From an uncultured Acetatifactor sp. (GTDB lineage Bacteria; Bacillota; Clostridia; Lachnospirales; Lachnospiraceae): a stretch of DNA of 11,875 nt. Below the pieces are notes generated by a model. That model was given only the letters and a program-made list of their open reading frames with translations, did no database searches and was not told the DNA's origin. Numbering within the stretch: position 1 is the stretch's first letter; each line of letters begins with the position of its first letter. Location: NCBI GenBank assembly GCA_948496895.1, contig CAOOJO010000034.1, positions 1,821 through 13,695 on the forward strand. Direction: 5' to 3'. Position numbers and translations under genes: made by a program. This document shows, in pieces, positions 1 through 5,911 of this stretch.

Positions 1-118
1 TAATCTGCTGTACATATTGAATCTCCAGACCGAAGTACTCGGATCCGGACTTGAACGTCATGTATTTGCCTTCCTGCGTATCCGCGCTGCTGGCACCGAT
101 GTTCATCATTTCATCCAT
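1..118 (-). CDS. cheW: CheW chemotaxis coupling protein (N-terminal part, cut by window edge)
   Basis: Only the first 39 codons are present; the gene runs off the left edge. The visible protein begins MDEMMNIGASS and continues into KYMTFKSGSEYFGLEIQYVQ. That is the usual opening of the CheW fold, where a first beta strand is followed by the 'FGl.I..V.eI' segment. CheW bridges the kinase CheA to chemoreceptors at the inner face of the membrane. I chose the ATG at 116-118 because an AAAGGA stretch lies 12 nt upstream; the in-frame ATGs at 109 and 106 lie further away. It follows cheA by 86 nt on the same strand. Identity is inferred from a short fragment plus its position after cheA; a CheV or another CheW-like domain protein cannot be excluded. 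Confidence 0.8.
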   Translation of the reverse strand, partial: MDEMMNIGASSADTQEGKYMTFKSGSEYFGLEIQYVQQI

Positions 119-148
119 ATGATTCGCCGTTCCTTTCTATGATTTTAT

Positions 149-201
149 TTACTGTCCACTCGCCAATACCGCAAGGCGTTTTCACGCGCTGTGAACAGTA
201 A
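149..201 (-). other. Possible three-way-junction RNA structure between cheA and cheW
   Basis: A 7-bp perfect inverted repeat, TTACTGT (149-155) with ACAGTAA (195-201), encloses two smaller inverted repeats: CGCC (161-164) with GGCG (175-178), and TTCAC (181-185) with GTGAA (191-195). The last base of the second hairpin is shared with the closing stem. On the transcript this could fold as a closing stem with two arms, starting 3 nt after the cheA stop and ending before the cheW ribosome binding site. No U-tract follows, so it does not look like a terminator. Chance remains possible because the arms are short. Confidence 0.25.
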
Positions 202-204
202 CTT

Positions 205-2370
205 TTATTCTACTAACCCAGGGGCATCCAGTATCAGGGCAATGCTGCCGTCGCCCAACTGCGTACAGCCGGACAGTCCCTTGACTTTCTTGATATAGGA
301 AGGAATCGGTTTTACCACGATTTCCTGTTCTCCAATCAGCCTATCCACCAGCAGGCAGATCTTCCTGTCCTCCACCTCGAGGATCAGCATCACGCCGTCC
401 TCCACGGACTCCTGATACTCCTCCAGACCATACCAATTGCCCAGACGGATTACCGGGAAGCAGTCCCCGCGGATCATCACGAACTCATCGCCGTTTGGCT
501 CATGAATCATCATGTCCTCCTTCACCCGGATGAACTGCTTGATGACGCCTGTCTCCATGACGAAGGAAGATGTGCCCACCTCCATGACGATGCCGTCGAT
601 GATAGCCAGCGTCAGAGGAATCTTCAGGCTCATGACGCTGCCGAAGCCCGGGGTGCTCTCAATCTCCAGCGCGCCGCCGATGGCCTGGATGTTCTGCACC
701 ACCACGTCCATGCCCACGCCACGTCCCGAGTACTCGGTGACTACCTCGTTGGTGGAAAATCCGGGCAGCGTGATGAACTGGTACACCTCCTTGTCGGTGT
801 AGGCGGAATCCGGCTTGTTGTCCTCCAGGATGCCCTGCTTCCTGGCCTTGGCCAGAATCTTCTCACGGTCTAACCCCGTGCCATTGTCCTCCACGCTGAT
901 CCATACCTTGCCGGCCTCGGTCTTGGCGGATAAGGTGACCTTACCCTTCTCCGTCTTGCCGCTGGCCGCCCGCTCCTCATTGGTCTCGATGCCATGGTCT
1001 ACGGCATTCCGTACCAGATGCATCAACGGGTCGGAGATATGCTCGATGATGTTCTTGTCCACCTCGGTGGAATCTCCCACCATCACGAACTCGATATCCT
1101 TGCCCAGCTTCCTGGACACATCGAAGACGATACGGTTCATCTTCTGGAAGGTATTGGTCAGGGGCACCATGCGCATGGACATGATGACATTCTGCAGGTC
1201 TGTGGAGATGGACGCCAGCTGGGCCGCGGCCTTGTTGAAATTGTCCAGGTTCAGGCCGGGCACCTTCAGGTCGGAGCTCTGCAGCACCACGGACTCGGAG
1301 ATGACCAGCTCCCCGATCAAATCCATCAGCTGATCCATCTTGCTCACATTGACGCTGATGAACGCGGCCTTCTCGCCCTTGGGCTTATCCCTGGCCAGCT
1401 TCTTCTGCCTGCCGGGCTCCTTGGACTGGATGACGAAGTCTCCCGGGGCAATCTTGGGTGTCTCGGGCTTCTTCTCCTCCACTTTCTCCTCGCCCGCCTG
1501 CTGGGCGGCCTCCTGCTTGGCCTCTATGACCTCCACGCTGGATTCCAGGTCGATCTGGGGCGCGGGCTGCGTGTCGCCGAAGTCGAATCCCAGCAGGAAC
1601 TGGTTGGCATCGCACTCGAAGACGTCCACCTTCTCGATGTCGTACCCTACACCTATCAGCTCCCGTACTTCCTCCTCGCTGGCCTGGGCCTGGAGCAGGA
1701 TGCGGAAGCCCTCCTTGAGGATGGTCTCGCTGCACTTCTCATCCGTCAGAAGGTCCTCCGGACAGTACAGGATGTCCTCCGCGATCTCCTTCAGGGCGTA
1801 GACAGTCTTGTACGCATGGACATTGGCCATCTCGGTCTCCGGGAAGAAGTGGATGAAAATCTTGTAGAAGCGGCTGGCGGCGGTGGCCACGGGGGCGATA
1901 TAGAAATGCTTCGGCTCCTCATGGACATTCTCCGGGGCAGCGCCTTCCTCGCCCTGTCCGCCATTCTTGATCATATTCAAAAATCTGTCCAGATCCGCGA
2001 TGATGTCCGTGGCATCGCCGTCCGCAGTCTCTCCATTGCGAATCTTCTCCATCTCACTGGAGATGAAATCCTCTACCTCCAGCACATGCTCCACCAGCTC
2101 CACATGGGGCACATTGTCCGGGTGGGACTCCCTCAGGTAAAAGAAGACATCCTCCAGTTTGTGCGACACAGCCGTGATATTGTCGAACATCATGATGCCG
2201 GACGAGCCCTTGATGGTATGCATGGTCCGGAATATCTCATTGATGCTGTCCTCGTCAAAGCAGTCCGCATCCTTCTGTTCCAGGACAGTCTCCTGCAGCT
2301 GTTCCAGCAGCTGCGTGTTCTCGAACAGATACATGTCCAGCATGCTTTCTGTGTTAAAATCTCCCGCCAT
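205..2370 (-). CDS. cheA: Chemotaxis histidine kinase CheA
   Basis: A 721-residue cytoplasmic kinase that autophosphorylates under receptor control and passes phosphate to CheY and CheB. Domains in order: P1 phosphotransfer domain (about 1-125) with H51 in RTMHTIKGSSG; a P2-like regulator-docking domain (about 155-250); a charged, low-complexity linker (about 255-335); P3 dimerisation helices (about 336-400, with MDQLMDLIGELV); P4 ATPase (about 401-585) with N-box HLVRNAVDHGIE (451-462), G1 DNGTG (495-499) and G2 GRGVGMDVV (549-557); and a CheW-like P5 domain (about 586-721). All catalytic motifs are intact and the length is normal for a five-domain CheA. The start has an AAAGGAG site 6 nt upstream. 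It lies 55 nt after the cheY-like gene and 86 nt before cheW, as in a typical che operon. Target specificity cannot be read from the sequence. Confidence 0.97.
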   Translation of the reverse strand: MAGDFNTESMLDMYLFENTQLLEQLQETVLEQKDADCFDEDSINEIFRTMHTIKGSSGIMMFDNITAVSHKLEDVFFYLRESHPDNVPHVELVEHVLEVEDFISSEMEKIRNGETADGDATDIIADLDRFLNMIKNGGQGEEGAAPENVHEEPKHFYIAPVATAASRFYKIFIHFFPETEMANVHAYKTVYALKEIAEDILYCPEDLLTDEKCSETILKEGFRILLQAQASEEEVRELIGVGYDIEKVDVFECDANQFLLGFDFGDTQPAPQIDLESSVEVIEAKQEAAQQAGEEKVEEKKPETPKIAPGDFVIQSKEPGRQKKLARDKPKGEKAAFISVNVSKMDQLMDLIGELVISESVVLQSSDLKVPGLNLDNFNKAAAQLASISTDLQNVIMSMRMVPLTNTFQKMNRIVFDVSRKLGKDIEFVMVGDSTEVDKNIIEHISDPLMHLVRNAVDHGIETNEERAASGKTEKGKVTLSAKTEAGKVWISVEDNGTGLDREKILAKARKQGILEDNKPDSAYTDKEVYQFITLPGFSTNEVVTEYSGRGVGMDVVVQNIQAIGGALEIESTPGFGSVMSLKIPLTLAIIDGIVMEVGTSSFVMETGVIKQFIRVKEDMMIHEPNGDEFVMIRGDCFPVIRLGNWYGLEEYQESVEDGVMLILEVEDRKICLLVDRLIGEQEIVVKPIPSYIKKVKGLSGCTQLGDGSIALILDAPGLVE

Positions 2371-2388
2371 ATCTATCTCCTTTCGTGG

Positions 2389-2405
2389 GCGCGCGGACAG
2401 CGCGC
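2389..2405 (-). other. GC-only hairpin in the cheY-cheA gap
   Basis: A perfect 6-bp inverted repeat GCGCGC (2389-2394) and GCGCGC (2400-2405) separated by 5 nt. In the minus-strand transcript it folds about 12 nt upstream of the AAAGGAG ribosome binding site of cheA. There is no U-tract after it, so transcription termination is unlikely. It could affect cheA translation or mRNA end stability; that is inference. Confidence 0.35.
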
Positions 2406-2425
2406 TTTACTCTCCTGTCTGCCGG

Positions 2426-2818
2426 TCAAATCAGGTTCAGCTTCTTCATCGCCTGTTCGAACCGCTCCTGGTCGATCGGCTTTCCGGAGTATATGGTGCA
2501 CCCCAGCTCGAACGCCATCTTCACATTCTTCTCCTCGTTCAGGGCCGTGGTCATGATGACCTTCACCGCCTTGTCCTCGGGAATGTTCCGCTCCTTCTCC
2601 AGGTTGCGGATGCCCATCAGCGCCTGATACCCGTCCATCACCGGCATCATGATGTCTAGACAGACCAGGTCGTAGGGCTCCTTGTCCTCCAGCGCCATCA
2701 GGAACGCGTCCACGGCCTCCATGCCGTCCACCGTCACGTCACACTCACCGTACTTCGCAAGAAAGCTTGCCATAAATTTCCTTGTCGCGAAATCATCCTC
2801 CGCCAGCAGAATCTTCAT
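2426..2818 (-). CDS. cheY: CheY-like single-domain response regulator
   Basis: A 130-residue stand-alone receiver domain, the standard length for CheY. The acidic pocket is D8-D9, the phospho-acceptor is D55 (in VCLDIMMP), the switch residue is T91 (in IMTTA) and the conserved lysine is K113 (in SGKP). Y110 sits where CheY has its switch tyrosine (three residues before the lysine, as Tyr106 is to Lys109 in E. coli). No output domain is present, so it should act by protein contact after phosphorylation by CheA. The start has AAAGGAG 7 nt upstream, and that site overlaps the end of cheB; only 12 nt separate the two genes. Stand-alone receivers can serve other kinases, such as the orphan kinase at 5912-7426, so the flagellar CheY role is likely but not proven. 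Confidence 0.85.
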   Translation of the reverse strand: MKILLAEDDFATRKFMASFLAKYGECDVTVDGMEAVDAFLMALEDKEPYDLVCLDIMMPVMDGYQALMGIRNLEKERNIPEDKAVKVIMTTALNEEKNVKMAFELGCTIYSGKPIDQERFEQAMKKLNLI

Positions 2819-2830
2819 GTTTTTTCTCCT

Positions 2831-3865
2831 TTACATTTTATTCAGTAACGCATATGTCCTCTGAGCGATGTCGCCCAGCTTCTCCTGGTATTCCACCGCC
2901 CCCAGGTCATAAGCGACCTTCGGCATTCCATAGACCACGCAGGTGGATTCGTCCTGGCCGATTGTCCTGGCCCCTGCCTTGCGCATGGCTAACAGCCCCT
3001 TGGCGCCGTCCCCGCCCATCCCTGTCAGGATGATGCCCACCGCGTCGGAACCGGCGGCCTTGGCCACGGAGTCGAAGAGCACCTCCACGGAGGGACAGTG
3101 GCCGTTCACCCTGGGTCCGGGCTTGATCTCCACCTGGTAGCTCCCGCCTACCTTCACCAGCCTCATATGCCGGTCCCCTCCGGGGGCTATGAGCATATGG
3201 CCCGGCAGGACCCTGTCCCCGGTCTCCGCCTCCTTCACATGAATCTGGCACTCATTGTCCAGCCTTGTGGCGTACATCTGGGTAAAGCCCGGCGGCATGT
3301 GCTGCACGCAGACGATTCCCGGGATGTCCGTGCCGAACTGCCGCACCACGGCGGAGGTGGCCTCCGTCCCTCCCGTGGAAGCGCCGATCGCCACCACCAG
3401 ATTCCCCCGGTTCACGGCCATGTGCTCCGCGTTTCCATGGTTCGTCATCACCGATTTCTTGATATTGCTGATCCGGGCGCTGGAGGCTATCTTGATTTTC
3501 ACTAAAAGCTCGTTGCGCACAAAGTCCTCCAGCTGCTTCCTGCTGGACACCGCGGGCTTGGCCACGAAGTCCACGGCCCCCGCGTTCATGGCATCGAACA
3601 CCTTGTCGCTCAAGGAGCTGATCACCACCACGGGAAGCGGGTACTGGGGCATGAGCTTGCGCAGGAACTCAATCCCGTTCATCCTGGGCAGCTCGATGTC
3701 CAGGGTCATCACGTCCGGCTTCAGGGCCAGGATCGCATCCCTGGCCTCAAAGGGATCCCTGGCCGTCCCCACCACCTTTATGGCCGGATCCCTGCCCAGA
3801 TTCTGAACCAGCAGTTCCCGGAACACAATGGAATCATCCACTATCAAAACCTTAATCGGAAGCAT
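2831..3865 (-). CDS. cheB: CheB receptor methylesterase / glutamine deamidase
   Basis: A 344-residue adaptation enzyme that removes methyl groups from receptor glutamates when phosphorylated by CheA. The N-terminal receiver has D10-D11, phospho-acceptor D56 (TLDIELP) and K103 (AKPA). After a linker comes the esterase domain with the serine-histidine-aspartate triad: S163 in IGASTGGTEA, H189 in CVQHMPPGFT and D286 in LTGMGGDGAKG. All residues are intact and the length is typical. The start codon is fixed by the receiver beginning at residue 5. The ribosome binding site is poor, with AGGGGG about 12 nt upstream, so translation may be weak or coupled. It lies 55 nt after cheR and 12 nt before the cheY-like gene, the common cheR-cheB pairing. 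Confidence 0.96.
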   Translation of the reverse strand: MLPIKVLIVDDSIVFRELLVQNLGRDPAIKVVGTARDPFEARDAILALKPDVMTLDIELPRMNGIEFLRKLMPQYPLPVVVISSLSDKVFDAMNAGAVDFVAKPAVSSRKQLEDFVRNELLVKIKIASSARISNIKKSVMTNHGNAEHMAVNRGNLVVAIGASTGGTEATSAVVRQFGTDIPGIVCVQHMPPGFTQMYATRLDNECQIHVKEAETGDRVLPGHMLIAPGGDRHMRLVKVGGSYQVEIKPGPRVNGHCPSVEVLFDSVAKAAGSDAVGIILTGMGGDGAKGLLAMRKAGARTIGQDESTCVVYGMPKVAYDLGAVEYQEKLGDIAQRTYALLNKM

Positions 3866-3920
3866 ATTTCAATCTGTCCCCCTCTTTGCTATTCTCCAAT
3901 CCTTCTGCCACAGTCGTCCC

Positions 3921-4727
3921 TCATTTCCGGAAGATGGACGGCTGGATGATCTGAAACGGCGTGCTGTTCCTGTCGATGGTCTCCGTGGTCCCGATGAACA
4001 GGTATCCCCCCGGCTCCAGTGTGTCATAGACCTTCTGCACCAGCTCCCGCTTCGTCTTGTCGTCAAAGTATATCATCACGTTCCGCAGGAATATGGTATG
4101 CATCTTCTTCCGGAACGGGAACGGATCCATGAGATTGAACTGTCGGAAGATGACCTCGTCCTTCAGCTCCTGCTTCACCTGGAACTGGGTGCCGCCCGCC
4201 AGCTTGTGAAAGAACTTCTTCCGCCAGTGCTCCGGGATGTTCTTGAGCTGCTCATCGGAATAGATTCCTGCCATGGCCTTCTGCAGCGCCTTGGTGGAGA
4301 TGTCCGTGGCCAGCACCTTGGTATCCCACTTGTCGTGCTCCAGCCCGAAGAAGTCCGCCAGCACCATGGCTATCATATAGGGCTCCTCCCCTGAGGAGGC
4401 CGCGCCGCACCAGATGCGCAAATCCCTTCTGGCCGCCTCCTTCTGGCGCAGCCAGGGGAGCACCTGGGACTTGAAGAAGTCGAAATGCTCGAACTCCCGC
4501 ATGAAATATGTATGGTTGGTGGTCAGGAAGTTCACCAGCATCTTCTCCTGGTTCCCCGTCTTGTCCTGCTCCACCGCGTTCATGAATTCGTCAAAGGTCT
4601 TCCAGCCGCCTCTCTTAATATAATTCTCCAGCCGCCCGTTTACAATGACCTTTTTCTGGTAAAGGTCTATTCCGTAGCGCTGCTTCATATGAGAGGCAAT
4701 CCTTATAAACTCCTCATCCTTGATCAC
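3921..4727 (-). CDS. cheR: CheR receptor methyltransferase
   Basis: A 268-residue S-adenosylmethionine-dependent enzyme that methylates chemoreceptor glutamates, opposing CheB. An N-terminal helical domain (about 1-65) precedes the family motif TTNHTYFMRE (69-78). Next come the SAM-binding loop CGAASSGEEP (107-116), the acidic residue D142 in LATDIS, and the LRNVMIYF motif (214-221). The start is GTG: GGAGGTG lies 9 nt upstream and the N-terminus fits the family. An out-of-frame ATG lies between that site and the GTG. No extra C-terminal TPR domain is present, and I see no obvious receptor-tether segment at the C-terminus. Its presence implies methyl-accepting receptors elsewhere in the genome, since none is in this window. 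Confidence 0.96.
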   Translation of the reverse strand: MIKDEEFIRIASHMKQRYGIDLYQKKVIVNGRLENYIKRGGWKTFDEFMNAVEQDKTGNQEKMLVNFLTTNHTYFMREFEHFDFFKSQVLPWLRQKEAARRDLRIWCGAASSGEEPYMIAMVLADFFGLEHDKWDTKVLATDISTKALQKAMAGIYSDEQLKNIPEHWRKKFFHKLAGGTQFQVKQELKDEVIFRQFNLMDPFPFRKKMHTIFLRNVMIYFDDKTKRELVQKVYDTLEPGGYLFIGTTETIDRNSTPFQIIQPSIFRK

Positions 4728-4736
4728 AGTTCATCC

Positions 4737-4743
4737 CACCTCC
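4737..4743 (-). promoter_or_regulatory. Ribosome binding site that decides the cheR GTG start
   Basis: GGAGGTG on the minus strand, 9 nt before the GTG at 4725-4727. An ATG at 4732-4734 sits only 2 nt after this site, but it opens a six-codon frame ending in TGA at 4714-4716, inside the cheR start region. So GTG is the productive start. Confidence 0.7.
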
Positions 4744-4792
4744 TGGCCTGGCTCCCACGGTACTTTGGCGCATGGTGCCAGAGCGTTTTATG

Positions 4793-4821
4793 TTTTTACG
4801 AAAATCCGTCTGCTGTCTCAA
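4793..4821 (-). promoter_or_regulatory. Possible internal promoter before cheR
   Basis: On the minus strand TTGAGA (4816-4821) and TAAAAA (4793-4798) are separated by exactly 17 nt. The -35 matches the sigma-A consensus at 5 of 6 positions, the -10 at 4 of 6. The -35 overlaps the stop codon of the upstream regulator gene. It lies in the 90-nt gap before cheR and could give the core che genes transcription independent of the operon promoter. The -10 is weak and lies in an A-rich stretch where matches arise easily. Confidence 0.3.
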
Positions 4822-5873
4822 CGTAGCTGACGGGATATCTTGCGGCATATCCGGAAGATATCCGGATTGAACTTTATCCCCGCTTCCCCCTCCAGGATTC
4901 CAAAGGCCTCTTCCCTGCTGTAGTTCTTCTTGTCCGTCAGGGCGCAGTAGGCCTGCACGATAGATACGATCTGCGCCGCCAGGGGAATCTCTTCCCGCTT
5001 AAGCCCCTCCGGGTATCCGCTGCCGTCCCAGTTCTCATGATGATAATGGGCGATGTCCACGGCCATGCGGACGAAGTCATTGTAGTCGCTCCCCACATGC
5101 AAATCGCTCAGGAGCTTTGCGCCGATGTTCGTATGGGTCTGCACGATTGCCATCTCTCCCTCGTCCAGCGCCTCTGCCTTGCGCAGAAGCTCCAGCGGGA
5201 CTCCGATATTGCCGATGTCGCACAGCGGCGCCGCCAGCTCGATGGTATCGATATAGGCGTCGGAAATCCTGTCCTCGAACAGCGGTGAGAGCTGCATCCC
5301 CTGGGCCAGGATCGCGCAGTTCTCCTTCAGGCGCTCTATATGCTCCCTCCGGTAGCAGGAATTCCTGGCTGCGATTCCCGCCAGGGCGTAGAGCACGTCC
5401 TTCTTCTCCTGCTCGATCTGCTTCAGCTGCTCGCTTACGGAGGCGTGGAGCCTGCGGTTCATCTCCTCCAGCTCCCTGCTGGCCTGGTACAGGCGCAGAT
5501 GCACGCCCACTCTGGCCTGGACTACCTCCGGGAAAAAGGGCTTCGTAATGTAGTCCGCCCCGCCCAAAGACAGGCCCTCTATGATATCTTTCGGATTATC
5601 ATACGCGGAAATAAAGATAATCGGGATATTTTTTGTCTTTTTATCGCTTTTCAGTATCCTGCAAAGCTCATATCCGTCCATCCCCGGCATGGAGATGTCG
5701 GACAAAATCAATTGCGGGCGGGCTTCCCGGATCAATCCCAGCGCCTCTTCCCCGCTGGCGGCCGATACAGGACGGCAGCCCATGTCCTGGATGATTTCCT
5801 CCAGGGTCAATCTGTTCACTTCCAGATCATCCACGATGAGAATCCTGGCCGCGCCTATGTCCGCGTAATCCAT
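4818..5873 (-). CDS. Response regulator with degenerate HD-GYP output domain
   Basis: A 351-residue cytoplasmic protein. The receiver (about 8-125) is intact: D15-D16, phospho-acceptor D59 (LSDISMP), S89, K111 (TKPF). A coiled-coil-like segment (about 130-160) joins it to an HD-GYP domain (about 165-345), the c-di-GMP phosphodiesterase family. The second half of the signature is perfect, HHENWDGSGYP (278-288), and H178 and H247 are kept. But the defining HD pair reads C218-D219, the lysine of HDIGK is N222, and the late aspartate pair of the VADVYDAL-type motif is replaced by Q307 and C310. Phosphodiesterase activity is therefore doubtful; a binding or scaffold role is possible. I start at the ATG 5871-5873 (GGAGGTG 6 nt upstream) rather than the in-frame TTG at 5915, which has no such site. 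It lies 38 nt after the kinase gene and 90 nt before cheR. Confidence 0.9.
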   Translation of the reverse strand: MDYADIGAARILIVDDLEVNRLTLEEIIQDMGCRPVSAASGEEALGLIREARPQLILSDISMPGMDGYELCRILKSDKKTKNIPIIFISAYDNPKDIIEGLSLGGADYITKPFFPEVVQARVGVHLRLYQASRELEEMNRRLHASVSEQLKQIEQEKKDVLYALAGIAARNSCYRREHIERLKENCAILAQGMQLSPLFEDRISDAYIDTIELAAPLCDIGNIGVPLELLRKAEALDEGEMAIVQTHTNIGAKLLSDLHVGSDYNDFVRMAVDIAHYHHENWDGSGYPEGLKREEIPLAAQIVSIVQAYCALTDKKNYSREEAFGILEGEAGIKFNPDIFRICRKISRQLR

Positions 5874-5879
5874 CCCCGG

Positions 5880-5886
5880 CACCTCC
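5880..5886 (-). promoter_or_regulatory. Ribosome binding site that decides the start at 5873
   Basis: GGAGGTG on the minus strand, 6 nt before ATG 5871-5873. The longer open frame begins at TTG 5913-5915, overlapping the upstream stop codon, but has no purine-rich site before it. This favours the shorter protein. Confidence 0.75.
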
Positions 5887-5911
5887 CCGCCTGCAGACTC
5901 TGTACTCTCCC

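Noticed and set aside
994..2556. Long plus-strand open frame (520 codons) opposite cheA, rich in His, Leu, Asp and Gly.
   Set aside because: It is an antisense shadow of cheA and the gap before it, produced by GC-rich third positions; no domain or ribosome binding site supports it.
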